A stretch of DNA of 34,523 nt from Amycolatopsis circi (GCF_003385235.1 NZ_PQIA01000102.1:1-34523); one strand, 5' to 3'; counted from the first letter of the stretch, positions 23,249-31,544 are shown. The notes: generated by a model from the sequence alone, not told the origin. Program-made: numbers and translations.

Positions 23249-23307
23249 AGGTCCGTGAGGGGAACCCTGAGGGAATCAGAGTCCGTGGGGGTTCCCCTCA
23301 CGGACCT
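23249..23307 (-). terminator. 18-bp inverted repeat after thiX, with an internal third copy
   Basis: AGGTCCGTGAGGGGAACC (23249-23266) is the exact inverse complement of 23290-23307. The 23-base loop holds a further GTCCGTGGGG (from 23281) that can also pair with the right arm, so alternative hairpins exist. It lies 22 bases past the thiX stop and probably terminates that gene, isolating the leader peptide promoter. The repeated structure looks like a dispersed element. Confidence 0.7.
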
Positions 23308-23329
23308 TGGCGTGGCCGGGCGGCGCGGC

Positions 23330-23764
23330 TCAGCGGGGAGCGGCGGCGAGATGCGGGCGGAGCGCCTCGAGCAGCTCCGGGCCCTTGGGCACGCCGCCCA
23401 CGCGCAGCAGTTCCCGGCCTTCCGGGTCCAGCGCGAGCGTGGTCGGCGTGCTGAGCACCGACAATGCCTGCGCGACCTCGGGACGTTCGGTGACGTCCAG
23501 GTCGACGTGGTGCAGGCCGTCGGTCTTCTCCGCGAGCGACGACAGAATCGCCCGCGTGTGCCGGCACGGGGTGCAGAACGTGGTGGAGATCTGCACCAGG
23601 GTGACGGCGGATTCCGGATCAAGGGCCTCGGAGACCGGAGCGGGGAGCGCGCGGGTCGCGGCGGCCGGTTTGGCCGCGCGGATCCGGCCGTTGCGGGCGC
23701 GCAGGACCAGGCCCGCGGCCGTCGCGACGACCAGCGTCGCCAGCAGCACCCACACTCCGGTCAC
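23330..23764 (-). CDS. thiX: Membrane-anchored thioredoxin-like protein ThiX
   Basis: A 144-residue thioredoxin-fold protein with an N-terminal membrane helix (residues about 3-21) and an active-site CTPC (Cys64, Cys67) in STTFCTPCRHT. The cis-proline loop reads VLSTPTTLAL. CTPC differs from the usual CGPC, which often marks atypical redox partners. The mycobacterial counterpart in the same neighbourhood is called thiX. It could reduce the DUF4395 CLGC pair or sulfurtransferase products; this is inferred from genomic proximity. The GTG at 23764 is 5 bases after lmeA, so both are on one transcript. Confidence 0.85.
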   Translation of the reverse strand: MTGVWVLLATLVVATAAGLVLRARNGRIRAAKPAAATRALPAPVSEALDPESAVTLVQISTTFCTPCRHTRAILSSLAEKTDGLHHVDLDVTERPEVAQALSVLSTPTTLALDPEGRELLRVGGVPKGPELLEALRPHLAAAPR

Positions 23765-23769
23765 CGAGA

Positions 23770-24672
23770 TCAGCCTCCGTGGTTGGTGGACAGGTCGGAG
23801 AAGTTCACGTCGTGCGCTTCGCCCTTGAGCGTCACCGAACCGCTGTCGACGCGGACCGCGGTCGGCGTGACCGACATCGGCAGCCGGGCCGTGTTGATGG
23901 TCGCCCGGAAGTTCGGCAGCAGAGCTTTCTGCACAGCTTCCGGAACGATCGTGGTGCTCTGGTCATTCCCGAACTGCAACCGGTAAGGCACGATCGAGAT
24001 CGCCTTCTCCTTGAGCTGGATCAGCGCGAAGCAGAAGATCTCCACCTTCTGCCCGGCCACCTGCACGTCGCCGGAGATCCGCAGGCCCGCGCTGGTGCCG
24101 TCGGCCGGTTCGCCGTCGGCGTTGGTCGGCGTCGGGTCCGGCTGCTTGCCCTGCTCGGTGTCGCCGTACTTCACATACGCCTGGGTCGACTGATCGATCT
24201 TCAGGTTCTGGATCTTGTTCAGCGGCGAGACCCGCGCGAGGTCGGCGGCCTTGATCGTCACCGCGCCGGTCAGCTTGCCGATCTTCACCGCCTTGGTGTT
24301 GCCGGACGTGAGGTCCGACAGCGGCGCGATGACGTCCTCGAGTTCGGCGCTCACCCGCAAGTCGCGAAGCTCGCTGCCGACCGGGACGCCGTCCGCGGAA
24401 ACGGTGATGTGACTGTAGTCACCGGAGAGCGCCTGCACGGTGAACGGGAAGCCGTGGATGGTGACCGACGGATCGTCGCTCAGCCCGAGCTGCGCGCGGG
24501 CCTTCTGCGAGATCGTGTGCTCGGCGAATGCCGCCGCTCCGAAATCCGCGCCGACCAGCAGGAGCACCAGCACTCCCAGCACGATGAGCCACCGGCGCAC
24601 GCGCCTGCCGCGGCGTCCGCTGCCGGGGTTCGGGGCCGGTCGGTCGTCCCGGGTCACGGGCCTGCTCGCCAT
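23770..24672 (-). CDS. lmeA: LmeA-family phospholipid-binding protein (DUF2993)
   Basis: A 300-residue envelope protein: a basic head (GRRGRRVRRW), one transmembrane or uncleaved signal helix (about 28-50) and an exported DUF2993 domain with HTISQKARAQLGL and VTIHGFPFTVQALSG, typical of the family. Mycobacterial LmeA (Rv0817c) binds phosphatidylinositol lipids and supports lipomannan elongation in the periplasm. The ATG at 24672 has GAGG 2 bases and GGAGAA about 12 bases upstream. Divergent from glnR, co-transcribed with thiX. Confidence 0.8.
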   Translation of the reverse strand: MASRPVTRDDRPAPNPGSGRRGRRVRRWLIVLGVLVLLLVGADFGAAAFAEHTISQKARAQLGLSDDPSVTIHGFPFTVQALSGDYSHITVSADGVPVGSELRDLRVSAELEDVIAPLSDLTSGNTKAVKIGKLTGAVTIKAADLARVSPLNKIQNLKIDQSTQAYVKYGDTEQGKQPDPTPTNADGEPADGTSAGLRISGDVQVAGQKVEIFCFALIQLKEKAISIVPYRLQFGNDQSTTIVPEAVQKALLPNFRATINTARLPMSVTPTAVRVDSGSVTLKGEAHDVNFSDLSTNHGG

Positions 24673-24783
24673 CGCCTCGGTTCTCCTGTTCGGGTGGATT
24701 TCGTCGTGGTGCGGGTCACGCCCGGCGCGTAAGGCCAGGTGTGATCGATCCAGCACGCGCTAGGTGCCGGGGTGTTCACCCGC

Positions 24784-24789
24784 TATTCT
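24784..24789 (+). promoter_or_regulatory. Possible -10 of glnR
   Basis: TATTCT is a good -10 hexamer, 57 bases before the glnR ATG, with TAGGTG 17 bp upstream as a poor -35. The lmeA/glnR gap (24673-24846) holds no other clear signal. Confidence 0.4.
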
Positions 24790-24846
24790 CACTTAGCACC
24801 GACCGACGCCACGTTCGAGGCGACGAATCTGAAGGCGGTGCGGATC

Positions 24847-25578
24847 ATGAGCTTGGACCTGCTGGTGCTGACGGGGGAACTCGACGCTACCTCCGTACTA
24901 CCCGCGCTGGACCTGCTGCCGCACACCGTACGCGTACGGGAGCCGGAAGTGACGGCCCTGCTCGACGCGGGCCACCGGGACGTCATCCTCCTCGACGCGC
25001 GCAGCGACCTCGCCTCCGCGAAAAGCCTGTGCCGCCTGCTCAAAGGCGCGGAGGACGAATCGGGCACGCCGGTCATCGCGGTCGTCGGCGAAGGCGGTCT
25101 GGTCGCGGTCAACGCCGAATGGCGCACTGACGACATTCTTCTTCCCACCGCGGGTCCCGCTGAAGTGGACGCGCGGCTGCGGCTGGCCACCACTCGCGAC
25201 GGCGTCGGCCTGCAGGCGGACGCCGAGCTGCGCGTAGGCGACCTTGTCATTGACGAAGCGACGTACACGGCGAAGCTACGCCGTCGCACGCTTGAGTTGA
25301 CGTACAAGGAGTTCGAACTCCTTAAGTACCTCGCGCAGCACGCCGGCCGGGTGTTCACCCGCGCGCAGCTGCTGCAGGAAGTGTGGGGTTACGACTTCTT
25401 CGGCGGCACGCGCACGGTCGACGTCCACGTACGGCGGCTTCGCGCGAAGCTTGGCCCGGAGCACGAGCAGATGATCGGCACTGTGCGAAACGTCGGCTAC
25501 AAGTTCGAGCGGCCGGCGAAGGGCGCGAAGCCGGTGGTCGCCGTTCCGTCCGACGCTTCTGAGCTGACCTCGCGCTGA
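24847..25578 (+). CDS. glnR: GlnR-type nitrogen response regulator
   Basis: A 243-residue OmpR-family regulator. The receiver-like domain (MSLDLLVLTG, SVLPALDLLPHTVR) is the GlnR hallmark. It keeps Asp50 (VILLDAR) but lacks the N-terminal acidic pair and the usual conserved Lys, so it is an atypical receiver unlikely to be phosphorylated normally. The C-terminal winged helix includes LTYKEFELLKYLAQHAGRVF and RTVDVHVRRLRAKLG. GlnR controls glutamine synthetase, ammonium and nitrate uptake genes. The neighbours mshD and the lmeA/sulfur genes match the Streptomyces and mycobacterial glnR region. The ATG at 24847 is chosen by homology; a GTG start at 24772 would add 25 unlikely residues. Confidence 0.92.
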   Translation: MSLDLLVLTGELDATSVLPALDLLPHTVRVREPEVTALLDAGHRDVILLDARSDLASAKSLCRLLKGAEDESGTPVIAVVGEGGLVAVNAEWRTDDILLPTAGPAEVDARLRLATTRDGVGLQADAELRVGDLVIDEATYTAKLRRRTLELTYKEFELLKYLAQHAGRVFTRAQLLQEVWGYDFFGGTRTVDVHVRRLRAKLGPEHEQMIGTVRNVGYKFERPAKGAKPVVAVPSDASELTSR

Positions 25579-25588
25579 CCTTCGCCGG

Positions 25589-25594
25589 TAAGGT
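25589..25594 (+). promoter_or_regulatory. -10 element of leaderless mshD
   Basis: TAAGGT stands 6 bases before the mshD GTG. No ribosome site is present, so a leaderless transcript is likely, independent of glnR. Confidence 0.55.
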
Positions 25595-25600
25595 CGGTTT

Positions 25601-26500
25601 GTGGCTATCGACCTTGGCGACTGGACGACCGATCCCGACGACGCGGTGCGTGAAGTGCTGCTCGCGGCCAAAGCGACTGACGGACGTCCGGAGGTCGACG
25701 CGACCGGGCCGTTGCCGCACGACTTCGAGGGCGGGCTGCATCTCCTCGCCCGCTTCGACGGTGCGCCTGCTGGATACGTTCACCTTGATACGGAAGGCGA
25801 TTCCCACGGTCATCAGGTCGCGGAGCTTTTCGTGCACCCGGATTTCCGGCGTCGCGGCGTCGGCACCGCACTCGCGCAGGCGTTGGCCGAGCGTGCCGAC
25901 GCGGGATTCCGCGCGTGGGCGCACGGAGATCACCCTGGTGCGGCAGCGATCGCGCCGAAACTCGGTCTCGGCCGTCAGCGCGAGCTGCTGATCCTGCACG
26001 CCGAGGTCTCGGGTGCCGATTGGCCAGAACCGGTGCTGCGCAACGGTTTCCGGCTGCGCACCTTCGTTCCCGGACAGGACGAGGACGCGATGGTCGCGGT
26101 CAACGCGCGCGCGTTCGACTGGCATCCGGAGCAGGGCGCGCTGACCGCCGCCGAGGTGCGGGCCGAGGAACTGCAGGCCTGGTTCGACCCGGCCGGCTTC
26201 TTCCTCGCGGAGAACGAGAGCGGCGAGGTCGTCGGCTTCCACTGGACGAAGGTGCACGACCCGGTCCCCGGCCGGTTCGACGGAGACCCGGTCGGGGAGG
26301 TCTACGTAGTCGGCGTCGATCCTGCTACTCAGGGTAGTGGCCTGGGCAAGGCGCTGACCTTGGCCGGACTGCGCTACCTGCGCTCTCGGGGGCTACCGAG
26401 GGTGATCCTCTACGTCGAGGGCGACAACGCCGCGGCCTTGGCTGTGTACAACAAGCTGGGGTTCGAGCGTTTCGAAACCGACGTCCAGTACGGTGAGTGA
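25601..26500 (+). CDS. mshD: Mycothiol synthase MshD
   Basis: A 299-residue tandem GNAT protein. It transfers acetyl from acetyl-CoA to Cys-GlcN-inositol, the last step of mycothiol synthesis, the main low-molecular-weight thiol of actinobacteria. The N-terminal GNAT carries FVHPDFRRRGVGTAL; the C-terminal, catalytic one carries VGVDPATQGSGLGKAL, and FHWTKVHD and LYVEGDNAAALAVYNKLGF are typical of MshD. The GTG at 25601 is leaderless (see the -10 at 25589). It lies between glnR and pst as in mycobacteria. Confidence 0.95.
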   Translation: MAIDLGDWTTDPDDAVREVLLAAKATDGRPEVDATGPLPHDFEGGLHLLARFDGAPAGYVHLDTEGDSHGHQVAELFVHPDFRRRGVGTALAQALAERADAGFRAWAHGDHPGAAAIAPKLGLGRQRELLILHAEVSGADWPEPVLRNGFRLRTFVPGQDEDAMVAVNARAFDWHPEQGALTAAEVRAEELQAWFDPAGFFLAENESGEVVGFHWTKVHDPVPGRFDGDPVGEVYVVGVDPATQGSGLGKALTLAGLRYLRSRGLPRVILYVEGDNAAALAVYNKLGFERFETDVQYGE

Positions 26501-26608
26501 TCACGGTCGACGCTTCCGGTGACCCGTGTTACTTTCTGCGTACTAGCAGGTCACGACCAGGCCACGGCACCCATTCGGGGTAGTAGTCCTGCTCACAAAC
26601 GGTGACTT

Positions 26609-26663
26609 GTTCACCTTCCGTTCATGCAACCAAGGACGACCGTCCACCGAGGCTGCCTAGTGT
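26609..26663 (+). promoter_or_regulatory. PHO box and -10 of pstS
   Basis: Two adjacent 11-base direct repeats, GTTCACCTTCC (26609-26619) and GTTCATGCAAC (26620-26630), fit the PHO box pattern bound by PhoP/RegX3-type regulators. A -10 TAGTGT (26658-26663) lies exactly 27 bp downstream, predicting a 5' leader of about 70 bases. GGTGA...TCACC (26601-26615) adds a partial inverted repeat over the first unit. The remaining gap from 26501 shows nothing else. Confidence 0.82.
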
Positions 26664-26739
26664 CCGGTTCCGGTGCGGCTCATCCGCCGCCAATCCCGAC
26701 CGGATTCAAAAAGGCACATCTCCGAGTGGAGGAAATGCA

Positions 26740-27870
26740 GTGAAGATCATGCGGCCCCTGGGTGCCGTCGGCATCGTGGCGAGCGCCGCGCTCGTCCTCG
26801 CCGCTTGTGGCTCCGACCCTTCGGCGTCGAACAGCGGCTCGGGCTCGAACTCCGCCGCTCCCGCCGCCACCGGAACCGCCAACGTCGACTGCGGTGGCAA
26901 GAGCCCGCTTTCCGCCGAGGGGTCGACGGCCCAGAAGAACGCCATCGAGGTGTTCAACCAGGCCTACGGCAAGAAGTGCTCCGGCCAGAAGGTGAACTAC
27001 AACGGCACCGGTTCCGGCGCCGGCGTCAAGCAGTTCAACGCCAACCAGGTCGACTTCGGCGGTTCGGACTCGCCGATCAAGGACGCCGACCTCGAGGCCG
27101 CCACCAAGCGCTGCGGTTCGCCCGCGCTGAACATCCCGCTGGTCGTCGGCCCGATCGCGGTCGGCTACCACCTGTCCGGTGTGGACAACCTGACGCTGAC
27201 CCCGCAGGTCATCGCCAAGATCTTCAACGGCGGCATCAAGAACTGGAACGACCCGGCCATCAAGGCGGTCAAGGGCAACGAGAGCCTGAACCTGCCGGAC
27301 AAGCCGATCCAGGTCGTCTCCCGCTCCGAGGAGTCGGGCACCACCGACAACTTCCAGAAGTACCTCGGCGCGGCCGCGAAGGACGTCTGGACCCAGGGCG
27401 CGGGCAAGAAGTTCGCCGGCGGCGTGGGCAACGGCGCGCAGGGCTCGAACGGTGTCGCGAGCACCGTCAAGGGCGCCGACGGCTCGATCACCTACGTGGA
27501 GAGCGCGTTCGCCAAGGACGGTGTCACCCCGGCCAAGATCGACAGCGGCTCCGGCGGCGTCGAGCTGAACGCGGAGAACGTGGCCAAGTCGCTGGATGCC
27601 GCCAAGTTCGCCCACCCGGGCACCAACGACCTGGCGATGGACCTCAACGGCATCTACTCCAGCAATGTTCCGGGCGCCTACCCGCTGCTGCTGACCACGT
27701 ACGAGATCGTGTGCTCGAAGTACTCGAACCCGGACGTCGCGAAGGCCGTCAAGGCGTTCCTGACGGTGGCCGCGACCGAGGGCCAGCAGCCGCTGTCGGC
27801 CAAGGGTTACGTGCCGATCCCGCAGAGCCTGCAGGACAAGGTGCTGAAGGCCGTCAAGGAAATTTCCTGA
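26740..27870 (+). CDS. pstS: Phosphate ABC transporter substrate-binding lipoprotein PstS
   Basis: A 376-residue lipoprotein. The signal sequence ends in the lipobox LAAC, followed by a Ser/Gly-rich linker. The mature domain has LSAEGSTAQKNAIEVF, NYNGTGSGAGVKQF and SRSEESGTTDNFQKYL, the loops that hold phosphate in PstS. It captures inorganic phosphate outside the membrane. The GTG at 26740 has GGAGG 7 bases upstream; an ATG at 26749 is too far from it. The PHO box upstream makes phosphate-starvation control likely. Confidence 0.96.
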   Translation: MKIMRPLGAVGIVASAALVLAACGSDPSASNSGSGSNSAAPAATGTANVDCGGKSPLSAEGSTAQKNAIEVFNQAYGKKCSGQKVNYNGTGSGAGVKQFNANQVDFGGSDSPIKDADLEAATKRCGSPALNIPLVVGPIAVGYHLSGVDNLTLTPQVIAKIFNGGIKNWNDPAIKAVKGNESLNLPDKPIQVVSRSEESGTTDNFQKYLGAAAKDVWTQGAGKKFAGGVGNGAQGSNGVASTVKGADGSITYVESAFAKDGVTPAKIDSGSGGVELNAENVAKSLDAAKFAHPGTNDLAMDLNGIYSSNVPGAYPLLLTTYEIVCSKYSNPDVAKAVKAFLTVAATEGQQPLSAKGYVPIPQSLQDKVLKAVKEIS

Positions 27871-27907
27871 ACCGCCTAACTGGTACGAAGGCTGACAGAG
27901 ACTGTCG

Positions 27908-28975
27908 ATGAGCGACCAATCCTCGACGCGAACGCCCACCGGCGACCCCGGTGGGCGTTCGTCGTCCGCCCGAGCGTTCCCGGAGGATCCGATTTCGGAC
28001 AAGCCACCCGCGCCGGCGCCCGAAGCGCCCCCCGCGCGGAAGAAGCCGACGAAGGTGCGAGCCGGTGACCGCATCTTCCAGAACCTGACCACCGGGGCCG
28101 GGATCTTCGTCGTCGCCCTGATCGCCCTGATCGGGATTTTCCTGGTCGTCCAGGCGATTCCGGCGCTGAAGGCGGACAAGGTCAACTTCCTGTTCAACCA
28201 CGGGTGGTCGACGAACGACCCGGCCAACATGGCGTTCGGGATCGCCGACCTCGCCGAGGTCACCGTGGCGACCTCGCTGGTGGCGCTGATCATCGCGATG
28301 CCGATCTCGCTGGGCATCGCGCTTTTCCTCACCCAGTACGCGCCCGCGAAGCTGGCCCGGCCGTTCGCCTACGTCGTGGATCTGCTCGCCGCGGTGCCGT
28401 CGATCATTTTCGGCCTGTGGGGCATTCTCGTTTTCGCGCCGACGATCGAGCCGTTTTCCGAGTGGGTCAACAGCACCTTCTCGTGGATTCCGATTTTCGC
28501 GCCGGGCAACATCGCGCCGAACGTGCGCGGCACCATTTTCACCGCCGGGATCGTGCTCGCGGTAATGATCCTTCCGATCATCACGTCTCTCACCCGCGAG
28601 GTTTTCGAGCGCACGCCGACGGCGCAGGTCGAGGGCGCGCTCGCGCTCGGAGCCACGCGCTGGGAGGTCATTCGCACCACGGTGCTGCCGTTCGGCAAGG
28701 CGGGCTTTGTCGGTGCGTCGATGCTTGGCCTCGGCCGCGCACTCGGTGAAACCATTGCGCTGGCAGTGATTCTGCTGATCCCGCAAGGCCGCAACTTCGA
28801 CTGGAGCCTCTTCGACGGCGGGGCGACCTTCGCCTCGAAGATCGCCCAGAACTACAGCGAGTTCAACAACCCGACCTCGGCCGGCGCCTACATCGCGGCC
28901 GGCCTGGTGCTGTTCGTGCTGACGTTCCTGGTCAACTTCGCCGCGCGCGCGATCGTCGGCAAGAAGGGGGAGTGA
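27908..28975 (+). CDS. pstC: Phosphate ABC transporter permease PstC
   Basis: A 355-residue permease with a roughly 55-residue, Pro-rich cytoplasmic N-terminal extension, then about six membrane helices. The ABC permease loop EGALALGATRWEVIRTTVLPFGKAG (here in parts, EGALALGATRWEV) docks on PstB. It forms the channel with PstA. It starts 37 bases after pstS and overlaps nothing; pstA begins 2 bases after its stop. Confidence 0.95.
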   Translation: MSDQSSTRTPTGDPGGRSSSARAFPEDPISDKPPAPAPEAPPARKKPTKVRAGDRIFQNLTTGAGIFVVALIALIGIFLVVQAIPALKADKVNFLFNHGWSTNDPANMAFGIADLAEVTVATSLVALIIAMPISLGIALFLTQYAPAKLARPFAYVVDLLAAVPSIIFGLWGILVFAPTIEPFSEWVNSTFSWIPIFAPGNIAPNVRGTIFTAGIVLAVMILPIITSLTREVFERTPTAQVEGALALGATRWEVIRTTVLPFGKAGFVGASMLGLGRALGETIALAVILLIPQGRNFDWSLFDGGATFASKIAQNYSEFNNPTSAGAYIAAGLVLFVLTFLVNFAARAIVGKKGE

Positions 28976-28977
28976 CC

Positions 28978-29892
28978 ATGTCGACCACTCTCGAACGGCC
29001 CGCGACGACACCGGCTTTCCAGCAGGTGAGCGCGGCCCGCAAGGTCAAAAACGGCGTGGCCACCGTGCTCGTGTGGCTGTCCTTCCTGGTCGCCGTGGTC
29101 CCGCTGGTGTGGGTGCTGTACACGGTGATCGCCAACGGGATCAAGCGGATCCCGTACAGCAACTGGTGGGGCCAGGACTTCGGTTCGGTGCTCGGCGACG
29201 AGGTCGGCGGCGGCGTGCTGCACGCGGTCATCGGAACTCTGTTGCAGGGCCTGGTGTGCGCGGTCATCTCGGTGCCGATCGGCCTGCTGGTCGCGATTTA
29301 CCTGGTCGAGTACGGCCGCGGCAAACTGGCCAAGGCCACCACGTTCATGGTGGACATCCTGTCCGGTGTTCCGTCCATTGTGGCCGCGCTGTTCATCTAC
29401 GCGCTGTGGGTGACCACGCTCGGCCTGCCGCGCAGCGGGTTCGCGGTGTCGCTCGCGCTGGTGCTGCTGATGATTCCGGTGGTTGTCCGCTCGGCGGAGG
29501 AAATGCTGCGGATCGTGCCGGACGACCTGCGCGAAGCGTCGTACGCACTGGGCGTGCCGAAGTGGAAGACGATCATGAAGATCGTGCTTCCGACGGCGTT
29601 GTCGGGCATTCTCGGCGGCATCATGATGGCGCTCGCCCGCGTGATGGGCGAAACCGCGCCGCTGCTGGTGCTCGTTGGCTACACGTCTTACGTCAACTGG
29701 AACATCTTCAGCGGGGAGCAGGCGTCGCTGCCGTTGGTGATGAACAACGAACGCGCCACCAACTCGATGGACCCCGGCAGCGTCGGCTTCGACCGGATCT
29801 GGGGAGCCGCGCTCACCCTGGTGCTCATCATCGCCGTGATCAACCTGCTCGCCACGGTCCTTTCCCGCATCGTCGCCCCGAAGAAGAAGTGA
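28978..29892 (+). CDS. pstA: Phosphate ABC transporter permease PstA
   Basis: A 304-residue permease with six predicted helices. The docking loop REASYALGVPKWKTIMKIVL and the segment DILSGVPSIVAALFIY are typical of PstA. The ATG at 28978 is used because GGGGGAG lies 6 bases before it; a GTG at 28972 would overlap the pstC stop. It pairs with PstC in the phosphate channel and is followed 3 bases later by pstB. Confidence 0.95.
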   Translation: MSTTLERPATTPAFQQVSAARKVKNGVATVLVWLSFLVAVVPLVWVLYTVIANGIKRIPYSNWWGQDFGSVLGDEVGGGVLHAVIGTLLQGLVCAVISVPIGLLVAIYLVEYGRGKLAKATTFMVDILSGVPSIVAALFIYALWVTTLGLPRSGFAVSLALVLLMIPVVVRSAEEMLRIVPDDLREASYALGVPKWKTIMKIVLPTALSGILGGIMMALARVMGETAPLLVLVGYTSYVNWNIFSGEQASLPLVMNNERATNSMDPGSVGFDRIWGAALTLVLIIAVINLLATVLSRIVAPKKK

Positions 29893-29895
29893 GTC

Positions 29896-30672
29896 ATGGC
29901 CAAGCGAATCGACGTCAAAGACCTGGACATCTACTACGGCAAGTTCCACGCCGTGGACAGCGTCACGCTGAACGTCCCGCCGCGGAACGTGACCGCGTTC
30001 ATCGGGCCGTCGGGCTGTGGCAAGTCGACGGTGCTGCGCACGCTGAACCGCATGCACGAGGTCATTCCCGGCGCTCGGGTCGACGGGCAGGTGCTGCTCG
30101 ACGGCGAGGACATCTACGCCTCGGCGGTGGACCCGGTGCAGGTGCGCCGGACCATCGGCATGGTGTTCCAGCGGCCGAACCCGTTCCCCACGATGTCCAT
30201 TAAGGACAATGTGGTGGCCGGGCTTCGCTTGGGCGGCACCAAGAACCGCAAGCAGCTCGACGAGATCGCCGAGCGGGCGCTGCGCGGCGCGAACCTGTGG
30301 AACGAGGTCAAGGACCGGCTGAACAAGCCGGGCGGCGGCCTTTCCGGCGGGCAGCAGCAGCGGCTCTGCATCGCGCGGGCGATCGCGGTGCAGCCGGACG
30401 TGCTGCTGATGGACGAGCCGTGTTCGGCGCTGGACCCGATCTCGACGCTCGCGATCGAGGACCTGATCGGCGAGCTGAAGAAGGAATACACGATCGTCAT
30501 CGTGACGCACAACATGCAGCAGGCGGCGCGGGTTTCGGACCAGACCGCGTTCTTCAACCTGGCCGGCGTCGGCCAGCCCGGCCGGCTGATCGAGCTGAAC
30601 GACACGGAGAAGATCTTCTCCAACCCGGACGAGAAGGCCACCGAGGACTACATCTCGGGCCGCTTCGGCTGA
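29896..30672 (+). CDS. pstB: Phosphate ABC transporter ATPase PstB
   Basis: A 258-residue ATPase with Walker A GPSGCGKST, the Q-loop GMVFQRPNPFP, the signature LSGGQQQR, Walker B VLLMDEPCSALD and the switch His in VTHNMQQA; PFPTMS and the CSALDPIST sequence are PstB hallmarks. It powers phosphate uptake by PstCA. Mycobacteria have an orthologue, phoT, at the same locus. The operon ends here with a strong terminator. Confidence 0.97.
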   Translation: MAKRIDVKDLDIYYGKFHAVDSVTLNVPPRNVTAFIGPSGCGKSTVLRTLNRMHEVIPGARVDGQVLLDGEDIYASAVDPVQVRRTIGMVFQRPNPFPTMSIKDNVVAGLRLGGTKNRKQLDEIAERALRGANLWNEVKDRLNKPGGGLSGGQQQRLCIARAIAVQPDVLLMDEPCSALDPISTLAIEDLIGELKKEYTIVIVTHNMQQAARVSDQTAFFNLAGVGQPGRLIELNDTEKIFSNPDEKATEDYISGRFG

Positions 30673-30686
30673 TTCCACTGTGGACG

Positions 30687-30727
30687 GCCGCCCTGGTTCT
30701 CCTTGCCAGGGCGGCTGTTTTGTTTTC
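30687..30727 (+). terminator. Intrinsic terminator of pstSCAB
   Basis: GCCGCCCTGG (30687-30696) pairs with CCAGGGCGGC (30706-30715), followed by the T-rich TGTTTTGTTTTCC. It starts 14 bases past the pstB stop. Confidence 0.9.
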
Positions 30728-30740
30728 CGGGCAATAAAAA

Positions 30741-30771
30741 ACCGCCACCCGTGCTTGGCCCGGGCGGCGGT
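30741..30771 (-). terminator. Intrinsic terminator of phoU
   Basis: ACCGCCACCCG (30741-30751) pairs with CGGGCGGCGGT (30761-30771) with one mismatch. On the minus strand a run of T follows (complement of 30735-30740). It lies 15 bases past the phoU stop, back to back with the pst terminator. Confidence 0.85.
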
Positions 30772-30786
30772 TGTGCTTGCGGTGTC

Positions 30787-31461
30787 TCAGATGGTCAGGT
30801 CTTCGTCGTCGGCACCGTAGCCCGGCATCCGGCCGGTGACCACGAAAATCATCCGCTTGGCGACGGACACCGCGTGGTCGGCGTAGCGCTCGTAGAAGCG
30901 GCCGAGCAGCGTGACGTCGACGGCGGACGCGACGCCGTGCGGCCATTCGCGGTCCATCAGCACGGTGAACAGGTGCCGGTGCAGGTCGTCGACCTGGTCG
31001 TCCTCGGCCTCGAGATCCTTGGCGGCGGACACGTCCTTGGTCTTGATGACCGCCTCGACCTGGCGGGCGAGCCCGACGGCGGCACGGCCCATCTCGGAGA
31101 AGTACGGCTTGACCGCCTCCGGCAGCACCGGGTCGGGGTGGCGGCGGCGGGCGGCCTTGGCGACGTGCAGGGCGAGATCTCCCATGCGCTCCAGGCTTTC
31201 CGCCGCGTGGATGGCGGCGAGCACGGTGCGCAGATCGGTCGCGACCGGGGCCTGCAGCGCCAGCAGCGCGTACGCCTGCTCCTCGCATTCGGCGCGCGCG
31301 TCGTCGACCTTCGCGTCGTCGCTGATCACCTGCTCGGCGAGGCCGAGGTCGACCTCCAGCAGTGCTTTGGTGGCCCGCTCCATGGCGTCGGCAACCTGGA
31401 CCGACATCGCGGCCAGGTTTTCGGCGAGCTGATCGAGTTCCACATGGTAGGCCTCACGCAT
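30787..31461 (-). CDS. phoU: Phosphate signalling regulator PhoU
   Basis: A 224-residue protein made of two three-helix bundles. Each bundle carries the metal-binding E/D-x-x-x-D motif (AAESLERMGDLALHVA and GRFYERYADHAVSVA). PhoU couples the Pst transporter to a sensor kinase and silences the phosphate regulon when phosphate is ample. Mycobacterial orthologues are phoY1/phoY2. The ATG at 31461 has TAGGGT 6 bases upstream, a leaderless start. Unlike in E. coli, it is not in the pst operon but converges on it. Confidence 0.95.
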   Translation of the reverse strand: MREAYHVELDQLAENLAAMSVQVADAMERATKALLEVDLGLAEQVISDDAKVDDARAECEEQAYALLALQAPVATDLRTVLAAIHAAESLERMGDLALHVAKAARRRHPDPVLPEAVKPYFSEMGRAAVGLARQVEAVIKTKDVSAAKDLEAEDDQVDDLHRHLFTVLMDREWPHGVASAVDVTLLGRFYERYADHAVSVAKRMIFVVTGRMPGYGADDEDLTI

Positions 31462-31467
31462 GAGCCC

Positions 31468-31522
31468 ACCCTACGACGTGGACTGGCCGAATACCGCATC
31501 GCTGGGTGAACCGCATGTGAAC
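31468..31522 (-). promoter_or_regulatory. PHO box and -10 of phoU
   Basis: On the minus strand the 11-base repeats GTTCACATGCG (31522-31512) and GTTCACCCAGC (31511-31501) abut exactly. A -10 TAGGGT (31473-31468) follows after exactly 27 bp, and the ATG comes 6 bases later. The geometry is the same as at pstS. The box lies just 22 bases from the LCP stop, and no terminator separates the two genes. Confidence 0.82.
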
Positions 31523-31544
31523 CCCGCCTAACGAATCCGAATGC

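Noticed and set aside
23185..23256. Short plus-strand frame MFIPWDEVRILRINRRGRRC
   Set aside because: No ribosome site or -10 at leaderless distance, and no downstream plus-strand gene for it to serve.
26680..28332. 550-codon minus-strand frame opposite pstS and pstC
   Set aside because: Shadow frame; its composition follows the real genes' third positions.
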